Positions 48,501 to 59,228 of a stretch of 64,000 nucleotides of DNA are shown one piece after another; positions within the stretch are counted from its first letter, which is position 1, and each line of letters starts with the position of its first letter. The DNA is from Prostheceraeus crozeri. Taxonomy: Eukaryota > Platyhelminthes > Polycladida > Euryleptidae. The notes under the pieces are model-generated. The model was given only the letters and a program-made list of their open reading frames with translations. It was not told the origin of the DNA and did not search any database. Location of the stretch: the NCBI GenBank assembly GCA_907163375.1, contig CAJQUW010003447.1:24167-88166 (forward strand), written 5' to 3'. The translations under genes were made by a program, and so were the position numbers.

Positions 48501-50482
48501 TCTTCTCTTTATTTTCATCCTTCATTCACCACACACTTATCTCTCTGTTGTCAGTGCAAGACTTTCTCCTCTGCGTTTCTAATGATAGCATTTCCTTCTC
48601 TTTCTCTTCTTCACTTCCTCCAACATACCATGAACTTCTTTGACACACACCTGCTTCCGTCCATAACCACGGCCAGAATGTTTCAATCATTTTCTCAATC
48701 CTTCTTTTTTGAAGTCCACCTCTCACATCCATAGAACGCTATGCTCAAAGGAAGAGCATCCGGCTTACTTTACTCTTCCATAGAGTGGTCATATTGACAT
48801 TATTATTTCTTGCATGTCTTAGTTTGACCTTAATATCTGTCTGGTTGTCTCCTTCAGTGGGGTAAAAGATCCAAACAAATTGCCGGGACACATTTTCGCT
48901 CCCGTCCTCATCAATTTTGATTTCTTCTTTTCCATAGTACACAAGCACATGCGGGTAGTTCTCTAGATGTTATGTCAAATTTCTTCCTTTGTGCCCCCAG
49001 CAGGATGGCATCATTTACACATCTCACATTTCGTATCAATCGCCCACCAGCAACTTTTCCCATGCAATCTCTTTGTTCGCCACTTCCATGAATCCCCTCC
49101 CCCACCATTTATAATGTCTGCCATTGTCCACTCCTGTTGAGGTGGGTCATGTCCAATGATTTAGGACTGGTTTCATGTTGTTCCCCTCCCAGCTGATTTA
49201 GCCTAGCTCTGAAAGCTTGTAGGCTACATTGAGGAGGGGGTGGGGGTGGGGATGTCTGTCGGAGCTATCATGACAAATAGTTTGTCATTGGCTTCAAGCT
49301 GCACCCCACCACCTGATCTAGCGTGTTTTTGGGGCGTCTTTCTAAGTCCCCTCCATTTATGTTTGTCATCTTCCATTCCTGATGAGGTGGATCATGTCTA
49401 ATGACAAGGGACTGGTTTTAATTTGTATCCTTATCAGCTGATCTAGAGTGTTTGTTGATGGTCGCCGACCCAGCAGACGTCTAGTTCCTAGAGTGGGGGA
49501 GCATGCTTAGCATCACTATATTAATGAAAATTAGTACCCCACTCGTCTGGGCTAAACTCTCCTGTCTCCCGGTCTATAATGTGTATTTGTAATTGCATTT
49601 CGCTATTTTCTGGGGACCTCTCACACTGAACTGCAGTTCAATATGTGTAAAATTATTTGATACAAATTTTGAGTACGCGCATGTTCACTTGCAGTTGCGA
49701 AATCAACGGAAACGAAAGCGTGATGAGCCTATCAATTTGATCGATATTCGACAAGATGAATTGACAGCAGGAGTGGAAATCGAATTAACAAAGGGAATCT
49801 CTCAGGAAGAAGACGAATACAAAAAACTGAAGAGTGACCAACTTCCCAGCCGATTGGCCGCCAGCAAGCATCAAATAACATGGCTTGCCGCTAAAGTGAG
49901 TAGATTCCATTATACAATAGATTCGTTGTGGGTAGCATTAAAATATGCTAACCGGTATTTCTAGGGATTCGTTGATTTGGAATCCGAGCCTTTTCAGGCG
50001 AAGAAAATTAGTTTTCTACAAATTATTTCAAACTAAACTTCGCGATCAGAATTTTTTGTAATCTTCACCTGGAAGGAAGTTTGGCATTTTCATTCACATC
50101 AGAAATGCCATACAAACTAAATTTTTCCTTCTTTTATTTTACTATTTTTTATATAAAATGTTTCTCCTATTTTTGATGAGAATTTCCTTTTTTTCATGGA
50201 TTGGGGGACGGGTCCGGTCCGGTCGCTTTCCAAATCGACTCAGTTGTCAAACTGCTTTGAAACTTGTTTTGTAATTAGAGATTATTCTTTACCTGTTGAA
50301 GCCATGAATCTTATGCTATGTTTTTAATTGACTGTGTTGACAAATGAGTCTTTCTTTATAAGTTGACATTTTATCATTTGCACCTGTCATTTCAGGCGAA
50401 GGAGCAGGAGTTTGAATTGAAGAATTCGTGGGCTACTGCAAAATTCAATAAAATGCAGACTAGAAATAAGTACGGATTCTAA
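36492..50482 (+). CDS. PRCC: PRCC-like proline-rich nuclear protein, complete (7 coding exons)
   Basis: Exons 36492-36546, 39778-40010, 42317-42373, 42964-43344, 46923-46979, 49695-49895 and 50396-50482 have AG/GT borders and join in phase into 356 codons plus stop. Human PRCC, the papillary renal-cell-carcinoma translocation partner, is a nuclear protein linked to pre-mRNA splicing and to MAD2L2. Shared landmarks: N-terminal SLVxY-like MALVDYGGSSSENGSDD, a Lys-rich patch (KPKKKKKGKV), DSDSDNESRK, GLASLLPAPK with NRPMIPYSLSKKP, SFFSIDDDEE, a Pro-rich stretch, the basic RNQRKRKRDEPINLIDI, and the C-terminal SKHQITWLAAKAKEQEFELK ending RNKYGF. The protein is shorter than human PRCC (491 residues), mainly in the proline-rich N-terminal part. 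Two adjacent ATGs at 36492 and 36495 both fit. No clear AATAAA follows the stop. Confidence 0.93.
36547..39777 (+). other. PRCC intron 1 (3.2 kb)
   Basis: Holds one antisense LINE fragment (37590-38165). The rest shows nothing I recognise. Confidence 0.7.
37590..38165 (-). pseudogene. LINE RT C-terminal fragment in PRCC intron 1
   Basis: The minus strand reads ISLLGVSLSDSLGCSVHIHQ, RASQRLGALFRARAYFSPQQ, then after shifts a degraded RPVMEFC, KAVRVMDDAG, SLGHRRATTCLSFFYRYYHG and FHRTARLWNRLPLEV. These are the ordered C-terminal motifs of Jockey/CR1-type LINEs. Several stops and frame changes make it inactive. Confidence 0.75.
39778..40010 (+). CDS. PRCC: PRCC coding exon 2
   Basis: Acceptor TTTGCAG, donor GTAAGTGT, phase 1 to phase 0. 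It encodes an acidic stretch, two IKxExxxE-like segments (PIKIEVKDEV, NIKLEDIIKS) and the Lys-rich patch before LINLPTFSD. The IKIEVKDE-type words could be SUMO-attachment sites; this is inference. Confidence 0.85.
40011..42316 (+). other. PRCC intron 2 (2.3 kb)
   Basis: Contains an inverted pair of terminal repeats of Penelope type (40.3-40.9 kb). From 41 to 42.3 kb I see nothing definite. Confidence 0.65.
40300..40895. repeat. Inverted terminal-repeat pair with hammerhead-like cores
   Basis: The left arm (about 40370-40590) and right arm (about 40650-40895) are inverted copies, about 80% identical by eye. They share ACTGAGTTCTGATA, AAGACACAAAT and TCTAGACGA. Each arm ends in a GAAA-YGTC word: reversed AAACGTCGCC near 40,433, and GAAATGTCGGGG near 40,820. 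A third, AAACGTCGGGC, lies reversed near 40,313, so the left side looks like two tandem partial units. In the right copy TTGAGGA, GGAGCGAATGCTC and GAAATGTC follow each other like a mutated hammerhead ribozyme (CUGAUGA, stem II, GAAA, GUC), as known from Penelope-like elements. Confidence 0.5.
42317..42373 (+). CDS. PRCC: PRCC coding exon 3
   Basis: 57 bp, phase 0 at both ends (acceptor TTTTCAG, donor GTAGGTAT). Encodes DSDSDNESRKSNASRANHG, matching the Ser/Asp segment of PRCC proteins. Confidence 0.82.
42633..42775. repeat. Near-perfect 143-bp hairpin
   Basis: Two 71-bp arms around a single central base; I found one mismatch (CCCGGGC against GCCGGGG). Located in PRCC intron 3, 189 bp before exon 4. 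Probably a palindromic MITE or a fold-back end. No clear target duplication. Confidence 0.92.
42964..43344 (+). CDS. PRCC: PRCC coding exon 4
   Basis: 381 bp, phase 0 at both ends (acceptor CATTGCAG, donor GTAAGTAC). Encodes PRKGLASLLPAPKAMIVREG, then NRPMIPYSLSKKP, SFFSIDDDEEML, and a Pro-rich end with PPVVVGPRRPEPEELP. This is the strongest match to vertebrate PRCC apart from the C-terminus. Confidence 0.9.
43345..46922 (+). other. PRCC intron 4 (3.6 kb), nothing recognised
   Basis: No repeat or coding signature I can name, apart from faintly related GTGGTC words near 44,660 and 45,345. Confidence 0.55.
46923..46979 (+). CDS. PRCC: PRCC coding exon 5
   Basis: 57 bp, phase 0 (acceptor CCTTTCCAG, donor GTGAGTCT). 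Encodes SISFDHTASMPTDFIPQAE. It is short and weakly conserved, but the borders and phase fit both neighbours. Confidence 0.72.
47245..48277. mobile_element. Non-autonomous DNA transposon, TA-flanked, in PRCC intron 5
   Basis: The ends are inverted: CAGGGCTGCCAAC at the left and GTTGGCAGCCCTG at the right, with a further shared ATCGGGAC/GTCCCGAT inside. The element is 1033 bp and TA lies on both sides (47243-47244 and 48278-48279), as for TA-targeting superfamilies. An internal minus frame (48173-47931) matches no transposase. Confidence 0.65.
48540..49108 (-). pseudogene. Degraded LINE RT fragment in PRCC intron 5
   Basis: The minus strand reads VAGGRLIRNVRCVNDAILLG (the YADD box is degraded to CVND), IKIDEDGSENV, GDNQTDIKVKLRHARNNNVN, MTTLWKSKV, then FYGCERWTSKKKD. 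This is the RT C-terminal order of the same broad LINE group as the fragment at 19.2 kb, but a different family. There are many frame breaks. Confidence 0.65.
49085..49460. repeat. Diverged direct repeats
   Basis: Blocks near 49,105-49,205 and 49,350-49,450 share CATT.CTCCTGTTGAGGTGG-like, TCATGTC.AATGA and AGCTGAT.TAG sequences. A partial third copy lies around 49,280-49,325. Noncoding, in PRCC intron 5. Confidence 0.55.
49695..49895 (+). CDS. PRCC: PRCC coding exon 6
   Basis: 201 bp, phase 0 (acceptor ACTTGCAG, donor GTGAGTAG). Encodes LRNQRKRKRDEPINLIDIRQ, a likely nuclear localisation signal and conserved block, and ends SKHQITWLAAK. Confidence 0.9.
50396..50482 (+). CDS. PRCC: PRCC coding exon 7 (terminal)
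   Basis: Acceptor CATTTCAG. Encodes AKEQEFELKNSWATAKFNKM and QTRNKYGF, then TAA. The C-terminal KYGF ending is diagnostic for PRCC. Confidence 0.92.
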   Translation, partial: AKEQEFELKNSWATAKFNKMQTRNKYGF

Positions 50483-53269
50483 GTTTGGAATCCATTTCTG
50501 TATATATAATTGTAAATAGATACGTTGAAATATAAGAACTCGAGTTTTACTTTTGTCATCGGCAATCATGGAGAGATTGGTAAAATAATTATTTTAAAAG
50601 ATATTTTAGCTGGACATATGCGGATCGCATCGTCTTTCGTTGAACCAGGCTTGAGAAATGAGCTAATAAGTCTTAATTAAGGAATGGAGAAACTCTGGCA
50701 TCTCGAAAGAGAAAGCCAAAATTTTGATTTAAGACGAAGAGGATAAATTAATCGCTGATTTTATTAGCCCCACCAGAGCTATCATTTGATGATTGGAGCG
50801 ATATGTCAACAACCCTTTTCGAGCTATGGGTAAATCCAATTTAATCCACAACATTTGACGAAAATGTGTCTTTGATCTGTAAAATCCATATTTCTGAACC
50901 GATTTCAATAGTTTTTTTAATCGAACCGTCAAGATCTCATCTATTATGACATGGTTTTTTAAAAGTCACAAAGCCAAGACCTTCTTCACAAGTTGCCGTA
51001 TTCTGCTGAAAAGAGACCAAAAAAGCATGTCCAAAGTTTCAGTATTCTCACTTCAACACTGATTTTCGATCAGCTACATTCAAATAAACCCACTAATATT
51101 TATATCATCTGAAAGAGGAAGATCAGCTCTTTAAGACAGTCTAATTTTAAATATTGTAATTAATATTAATCATTGAATTTTCACTGGGTTTCCATTGTCC
51201 AATGAAAAAAATGTCCTCTGACCGAGACGTTTTCTATCCTCTGACCGAGGTACCTTTTCTCGAAGAATATTGATTTTTCCATCGCGTTTTGCACCAAACG
51301 AATCCTCTGGTGTGCTAGTTTATAAATCCGTAAAGAAAATTCAGTTTGGTGACGTTACAAGTGAGCAATATTGATTTAAAAATATTTTTATCCGTTTTTT
51401 CGACCAGAGTATTTGAATATTCCCAAAAATAATTCATATGGATGCTGAAACCAGAAATTTTGTCAGGAATCGATGAAATTTCGCGGCATAGGAGGTATCC
51501 ATGCTCTTAACATCTATGCAAAAGAAATTTTTCATTTATATTAATTCTATGTATTGCAAATAATTAACAGAGGGCATTTTAAGGCTAACTAGAATCGATC
51601 ACCGCATTTCTGCACTAATCGACAGATCTTGCGAAAAATAGCCCTAACTTGCGGAAGACACTTGCGATTATGCTGAACTTTTCTTGTAAGACTTTCAAGA
51701 TTCTGTACGCAAGATTTTTAGCATTTTTTTACAAGTCTGTTCAGATCATGAAGCAGATCAGTAAGATCAAGCGCACGAACGTTCGGCAGATTTGTAAGAT
51801 GGATAAGAACGTATAGATTTTATGCACGTCCCATTCTCTAGATCTTATAGAAGGATTGTAGGCGAAATAGGCGCCTGGTAACCGTTCCTCTAGCTAAAGC
51901 CGAAGAGCTATAAAATACCACAAATTTCTCTTACTTCAACCTTTCTGCTACAGATGTTGAACAGTCCAATAAGTCAACTGACGCCCAGATCATACCGTTG
52001 GATATTTCAATCAGTATGACACAGGAATCCACTGACTATCGGTATGGGCTATATATAGTTATAGTGATGCAAATGGAAAATTTCCCGGAAAATTTTGAAA
52101 TTATTTTTTTCAGTGATTGACGTTTTTGCCTTTGTTTTGGAGACATATTATAATCGCTTGAAAATACATGTACTATGTATTGTTCAAAGACCCAAAACTT
52201 CTCTATCATCCCTGCATGTTTACTTTTGGAACCATCAACTGCACCCCTTCCATGTCTACTTCAGATCTTTCCAAATGAATTTCAGACATTAAATGGATTT
52301 CATATTTCTCTAATTGAATTTCAGATATCTGTCAGAAACTCAACTTTGAAAGGATCTTAAATTCAACTGGAGAATCTCCAATTCATCTGGAAATGTCTGA
52401 AATTCATTTAAGTAGATCTGAAATCGATTTGGAACTATCTGAACCATCTGAGCTAGAAATGGAAGATGTGTAGTTTGTCCTCAGCGAAGATATCGGACAA
52501 TATTCCAGAAGTTAGAAGTTGTCATAGATATTCTTCTCCTGATCACGGATATCTTTAGTTTCCAAATATCTCACGAGTTTACAGTTTTTATATATCTTCC
52601 ATATGGTCGCTCATGTAAAATCCTGCGGTGGACTGTGTGCTTGTACTTCACCTGTTTATCAACACATGGAGAATTTGTATCATTACAATCAGGGATGCAT
52701 AAAGCTTAACTTTCAAACTATAAACAAACTCTCAAATGAGGTGCATTATTTTTGCTCTAGATCTTTCACATTGCATGAAATCGTACCCCATTGTCAGGGA
52801 ATTATAGATTATATCTTTTGTTACGGGAAGAACAACAACGTCGCACTACTGACATAATGAGGGTTACTTTCATTAGTAGTTTAGAACACTACCACTCATG
52901 TTACCTAAGTCAAGATACTAAATCGCTATGTACAACTATTAATTGCATATCATAACTCATGTATATACGCACATCCCCATCTTTATACACTATATAAATA
53001 ATTAAAGCAATGAAGAATATGACAAGAAAATTTATTACAGTTTGCAGCATTTCTCTACAGTTTCTTGTTTTTTTAAATAATTTTGCAATATTTACAAAAA
53101 TTCGTGTTAAAACATTCATCCAACAAATAAGAAAATACTGCAAGAACTATTTACAGAAAATGAAGGAATATTTACAACATCATATTTACATGATTGACAA
53201 CCATTGTGTACATCAAAAATCACTCTGAAGTTTCCTGCATTTTTTTGTAATACTTGCCGACTCATCTTT
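50483..53269. other. Sequence downstream of PRCC, nothing recognised
   Basis: About 2.8 kb, including the PRCC 3' untranslated region. No polyadenylation hexamer stands out, and no coding family is visible. Confidence 0.5.
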
Positions 53270-54740
53270 TGTGTTCACTCGTTTTAGTTCATTCTTTGAC
53301 AAACAATTGTACATTCGTGTGAGAATATGGTCGCTTGAAAAAAGAGCGGTTGATCACATGATTGTCAGTTGAAACAGCAACAACATGAAAAAGTGAATCA
53401 ATTTGACGAATGACACTCATAAACTCATTGTACAAAATATCGGAATTAAGTCGAAACACAGGAATTAAACACACGACATCCTTATATTTTGAACAAGACG
53501 ACTGAATCATAAAAGTTAAAACGGTCTTGGCGGGTATGCCATCCGATGTATAACCTACAAATTGTCCATTACTGAGTTCTACACGCTGAGCAGTATAGAC
53601 TTTGTCGATCATCAATGTAGCAATTTTTTCTCTGTCATCCAAAAAACTTGATCTCCTTTGCAGATACTCGAGATCAATCGAACAGGTTTCAACTGCAGAT
53701 CCTCTAGACAATGAACGCAGCGTAGTCATAGAGGGCAGAATGAAAATATCTCAATTTATTATACAAAGATGCACTTGTAATCTGCCACAAAAAAGAAAGT
53801 GCCAACGTCTTACATGAATATTTTCTGGCATTCTTTGGTACTTGACAAAGTCGTAGCTGCTCAATAACAAAATTTACTAGGTGGTACATTATAAATTCGG
53901 GGTCATCTGATTAACTTTCACAATCTAAAAATGTTTCAAGAAAAGAAGCAGCGAGTTCTAGGTACTGAGAGCTACTGTTGTTATCTAAATGTTTTTCTGA
54001 CAAATTCTTCGTATAGGCAATAACGTTACAAAGTTGAGAAATAGTTTTTACTTTATCTCCACTGAAGATATGGCGAAAGTTGGAATTCGCTAACTTTGAT
54101 GACAGCACGAATACTCGCACGCTCATGCTTTCGTCGACGATCACCGTAGCTTTGTGAACAGGAGCCATAAGTTCGATGTTAGAAACACTGACGTACATAA
54201 AAATCAAACACGACTGATGATCTATCTACCTTCACAATATTGGTGGGGAGAGGGTGACTTGAAGAATCACTTAGTTTCGAACGCAGAGCATCGAGAGAAT
54301 CAAACGAATCTTCCTCAATAGATTCTCTGATCAAATTCTCAATTCTATTGTTCTCAAAGGACCGTCGGGAATCAGCAGTCGAATTTGAAGATCGGGGAAT
54401 AGTTGGAGATTTGGTGAAATATTTAGGACACTCTGGGAACACTGAAGGAATTGCCGTTGATTTCAATCGTTTCTTCTGAAGAATTTGCGATAATCTACTC
54501 TCCCGTCTACTTTCACGTGAGTCGGTCGACGTTGTTTCGAAGTCGTGGTCGTTGAAGTGTTGAAGAATCACACACTGTGATTCTCATTAGGAGTAAAATC
54601 CTTTCGTGGGATAGCAGACATCCATCTTGAATGTAGAGCAGGGTCTGTTGGAAACTGAAACATTGAGCATTTCTCAATGACCTAATTTTCCTGGGCTTAT
54701 AGCCACTGCGACAATTAGGAACGCAGCACAAAAACACCAT
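53270..54740 (-). pseudogene. P-element/THAP9-like transposase pseudogene
   Basis: It begins with a THAP head MVFLCCVPNC, shifts frame into FPTDPALHSRWMSAIPRKDF, then the third zinc-finger part (VILQHFNDHDFETT; the expected Cys is lost), then RLKSTAIPSVFPECPKYF (the AVP box appears as AIP). After more shifts it continues YVSVSNIELMAPVHK, IEQLRLCQVPKNARKYS, then YLQRRSSFLDDREKIATLMI, QFVGYTSDGIPAKTVLTFMI and HVVAVSTDNHVINRSFF. The order zinc finger, linker, SDG..AKTVL..M, TDN..NR..F is that of P-element-type transposases such as THAP9. At least four frameshifts make it dead, and the C-terminal part is missing. Confidence 0.75.
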
Positions 54741-57463
54741 CGGTTGAACGTTGTCTTTAAAATATATGTTACACGGTAATGCACGTTATGGCGAGCGAAG
54801 TTGAGAATCGGACAGTCTGATAGTCAGCAAGACGAAGCAATGTCCCAGCTAACACATTTACACATAGGTAATGAAAGGTGTGAGTCACGTTATCGCATGC
54901 ATTGGAACTTGGAAGGGACAGCTTCTCGCTCTATCTTTGTCATGTAAGCAGTCACTGCAGCGCGAGATGTTAACCCTCTCCCTGTCAAGGCAGATTTCGC
55001 AACATCGTGCGTTGTTCTTCCCGATACACTATCTATAATTCCCTGCCCCATTGTAAAGGAAAAAAATCATGTTATGTCAAAAGGTGTCTGTGTTATATAC
55101 TAAACAATGCCAACCAATTGCCATAAGCCACTGATGGCAAAGGAATGATCAAAAATCCGCGGACGAGACTCGTATTGATACGATCGTTTTAATTGAAATG
55201 ATATGATGAAATCAAGAGTTTTAGAACAATTCTATTGATGTGTTTATGCCTCGGCTGTGGTAGAAAATGCAAAAATTATACCACAAAAATTCAAAATTTT
55301 CCAATTTTCAAGATTGCTTTATTCGAAATAAATATCAAAATCAGCAGTTTTAGACCCATTCTATTGGTGTGTAGCTGCCTCGGCTGTGGAAGCGGTCAAA
55401 GTATAGGGTCCATCACCAAAAATCAGAACTTTCAAAATTTTCCAAAATTTTCCGATTTTTTCCAATATTTTCCAAAATTTTCGATGGAAAATTTAGATTC
55501 AAAATTTTCCGGAAAATTTTCATCACTATATATAGATCATTGAAACTCATCACCACGCTGAAACGAAACAAATACTGTCTTGAGGGCTTGTATAAATGAA
55601 AATTGACAAAATTTGATAAAAATGAATGACATTCAACTTCAAGCAACGTAACTTTGAAGCCATATAAGATACGCAACCGGACTGCACTAACGAATTAGAG
55701 GCAATGCAAAGAAGTCTGAAAATGAACGGATTCAGAAACTCACGTTAGCTCATACCATGTCTCCATGAAGTCCTTCAGAAATCCAAGTCGTAAAATTCAT
55801 CATAGCGCATCCACTGAAAGTATTTGAATTGAGATTGTCATAGGATAAACATATTGAAAGTCAAAGCATAATAATTAATGCATTCAGAACATACTCACAT
55901 ACCAAGATGAATTCATAAAATAGTCCACTCTAGGCCTGCTGACAGATCTGAAAGTAGCAAATTATATTCAAAATTTGATAACCATAATTTCAAGGCACAA
56001 TTAATCAAACTCACAATTCGTAATTTCTGAAGACATACGGTAGGCTATCAAAGGACGTGAGGCGGATAAAGTGAAGTAATACCGAAAAATACCTGTATGA
56101 CTGAATATTTGTTTACACATTGATGAGAATGAGTTTTGTATAATAGACATAATAACCTCAAATGAGCAGGTTCTGAAACGCATTATTAGCGTTTTTCTTA
56201 GTTTCCAATTATTTCAAAGCATGTATGGTCGAATTTATGACATTCAATTCATAAAAAATTGACAAATAGAAATGAAGTTGTTAAAGGATATATCAATCAA
56301 GACACGAATGATTTTCATCTTTTTGATTCTTCTTGATTCTAATGTGTCCTCTCTTCCAAAACACATATTGATTAATTGCCTTTGATTAATTAAAATAATG
56401 AAATAAGATAACTTGAAAAAAGATAGCGGCATGTAAACTTACATTTCCAAATTGAAGTGTTCGTGAAATCAGCTATGACAAACCTCTTCCATGTACTGGC
56501 TATCATTCGACTATACCCTAGGGTTATAAATTGAAATGTGTAATTTTTGGAATATTAAAATTTGATCAAAATCTTCATCACTAACATATTTTGACATTGC
56601 GCGCGCTTATCTTAAATAACTGAGTGATAAAAAATACTGTAGCTTATCATCGATTTGGTGCGTCATTTTCTCGGCTCTAGGGCTGTCTTCAGAGAATTTG
56701 GAAGGGCGCTATGCTTGGATGCATCAATAATAATAAATAGCATATAGATATCTCGTCAGAAAACTGGTCACATAAACTCGCCATTACTCGTCTCAAAAGT
56801 AATGCCTAGAGACGACTCGTTCATGGACATTTTACATCAGCTGAGATGTCCTTTTTGTGACGAGCTGAGCTGTCTTCAATCGTGATAAGTCGTCGTCTCA
56901 ATGCTGCAGGGGTATAGTCTGACATATTCTAGAAAAATAAGTACTTATGTATAAAAATGTATGAAAGGCCGATCTTTTATTCGTTTCTTAAAACTCTGCA
57001 TTCTACAGAATGCAAATTCCATTTAAAAATATACACTACAGCTAAACTTTTCGGTATTAAAGTCAATCGCATGCATGAAAATGAAAGACTACAAGCACTA
57101 GAAAGAAGAGAAATTCTGTTAATTAGTGTGTATATTTCCTTTCGTGATTCCTCACGACCATCATGCTACTAAAAATATTTGTAGAAGTAGTCAAAAGACG
57201 GCATTTCACGCGAGATATTTCAACTGTCACTTTGCCGTCAGTTGGCTAGCAAATGGTCAGTCAAATGACTGTACATTAACTGACATCGGTCAACCAGTGC
57301 TACCAATTGATCCTACTTAATAAAACTTGCGTTAACTTAATTAAGCCTATTCCAGAAAGTGTGATATTCTCGTTGCTGAATAAAGCATATTAAATAATTA
57401 GTACTAAAATATAGCCTTCAACACAAAAAATATTTCTCACTTTTGTGCGTTGAAAGACTTATT
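54741..57463. other. Intergenic; repeats and possible exons on the minus strand
   Basis: Contains a diverged tandem duplication and AAAATTTTCC minisatellite (55.2-55.5 kb) and three splice-bounded, phase-compatible segments on the minus strand (55756-55813, 55903-55947, 56015-56100) that may be exons of an unidentified gene. The rest is unassigned. Confidence 0.35.
55205..55520. repeat. Diverged tandem duplication plus AAAATTTTCC minisatellite
   Basis: Two copies, about 120 bp apart, share TTTTAGA, ATTCTATTG and GCCTCGGCTGTGG. They are followed at 55,430-55,520 by eight or so irregular AAAATTTTCC-type units. Confidence 0.6.
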
Positions 57464-59064
57464 TTAACCCGTTCAACTCGAATAAATCTATGACATTTCA
57501 ACCTTCAGAAGCGGATGTCGAGCGGCGCTCGACATCTGAATTACTCCCTCAGGAGCGGATGTCGAGCGCCGCTCGACATGCATTTGCTTGAACTTGTAAG
57601 ATGCTCTCTTGGTTTCTATTGTACATGTTTGTACTTTTTTTTCTTATGTCTAAGTACATGTGAATCAGGCTATCAGCCTGTATCATTGTAGTGCCTTCCG
57701 ATTAATCGAAAAGAAGAAAATCAATTGCAACAAACTTGCTCAAAATATCACGTATGAATTCTACAAGTTCTAGTAGCTGTTTATGTCCGACGGACAGTTA
57801 GTCATCTGATTTTTGTCATCTGGTTGTTTGAATGATGAGTAATCAATTCAATGATATTGCCTCGCTAACACAATGCGACTGACATTGAGAAATTTGAATC
57901 ATAGATATCTGCGAGGTCTGAAGCGCTCAGTGCTTACGCGAACGAGTAACTATGTAGGTATTCATTCCATTGTGAATCATTTTTGGTGTGATCGAGATGG
58001 CTACTGGACGACGCGCTGCTTTGTTAACTGCAATCGAGAATTTGAGAGGAGGCCAGCGTGGGACATCAGCACTGGACATAAGTGACCATGAGGAAGACCA
58101 GCCGTCGGATGAGGATGGGAACGCCATGGACGTCGACGAAACTGTAGAATCGGAAGTGAGTCGTCTAGTTCTGATGACGATGACTCCGACAGTTTTGATG
58201 ACTGGAGGATTGTGTTTCCAGAGGACGACCAGGGATGCGATGTCGACCCCTTCATCGCGGTGTCTGGAACTAGAAGTGATTTGAAACCTTCATCAAATGA
58301 CGACGACGACGAACTCATCCTAAAGTACTGTGACCTCTTTATTTCACCTTGTCTTGTCGACATGTTGGTGGAATTTACAAACATCCGTGCCCAACTGTCA
58401 GGTGATTCGAAGTGGAAGCCTACCAACAGTGCCGAGTTGAGGAAGTTTCTGTGCCTGACTCTTCTCATGGGAATTGTTAGGAAGCCCACGTTTCAATCAT
58501 ATTGGTCGACGGATGACATCATCAGTACGCCTTATTTCGCTCAAGAGGAATCGCTAACACGGGATCGATTTTTGCAACTGCTTCGATACATTCGCTTCGC
58601 TGATTACACTCAATTACCAGACAACGACGTCTTGAGGAATATCCGTCCATTTCTGGATTGTGTTAAATCTATTTGCAAGGAGATATACCACCCCTCAAAG
58701 TATCTCAGCGTTGACGAGACTCTGTTGCTTTTTAGAGGGCGATTTATGTACAAGCAGTACATCCCGTCGAAGAGAGCACGGTATGGTGTGAAGACTTACG
58801 CTTTGTGTGAAAGTGACACTGGATATCTGTTCAATTTTGAAACGTATGTGTCACAGAAGAACATCGATTTTGGAGAGTTCAACGATATGCCTTTTGCGTC
58901 GAAGATCGTTTTGCATCTAACGAAGCCATTGTTTCATCTTGGCCATCATGTAGTGACTGACAACTTCTTTACCAGCGAAAACCTTGCGTCATACCTTTTG
59001 AGCAAGGGAACTTACTTCACCGGCACATGGCGGGAAAATCGACGCGTTCCCGACATACTGAAGA
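57464..59064 (+). mobile_element. Truncated piggyBac element with left terminus
   Basis: TTAA at 57464-57467 is followed by CCCGTTCAACTCG, which fits the piggyBac rule of TTAA target plus CCC-starting terminal repeat. Two 21-bp palindromes with ATGTCGAGC arms lie at 57515-57535 and 57559-57579. The transposase follows. Its homology stops at about 59,064 (VPDILKS), after which unrelated sequence begins. I find no matching right end (GGG-TTAA) in the window. Confidence 0.65.
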
Positions 59065-59228
59065 GCTTGCTCGCGATTAGCTGGCACATATCTCGAGCGA
59101 ATAACGAGCGCATAGCTTTCCGTTTTGTCTCGCAAAATGCTGGCGAAAAGCTTGCTAATTTAGGAGCAAAAACGCTGCTGTTCGCTCGCGATTGGCGATG
59201 CTTTTCGAATGCTAATGAAGCGCGCTAA
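57997..59228 (+). pseudogene. piggyBac-family transposase, frameshifted and C-terminally truncated
   Basis: The first frame starts at ATG 57997 (MATGRRAALLTAIENLRGG) and gives an acidic N-terminus (SDHEEDQPSDEDGN). A shift at about 58,155 moves to a second frame beginning SSSSDDDDSDSFDDWRIVF. The DDE domain follows: FLCLTLLMGIVRKPTFQSYW, MSRDRF-like LTRDRFLQLLRYIRFAD, SVDETLLLFRGR (first catalytic Asp), KTYALCESDTGY, VVTDNFFTSENLA (second Asp) and GTYFTGTWRENRRVP. The third catalytic Asp region and the Cys-rich C-terminus are absent: residues after VPDILKS do not resemble the family. The product would be inactive. Confidence 0.85.
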
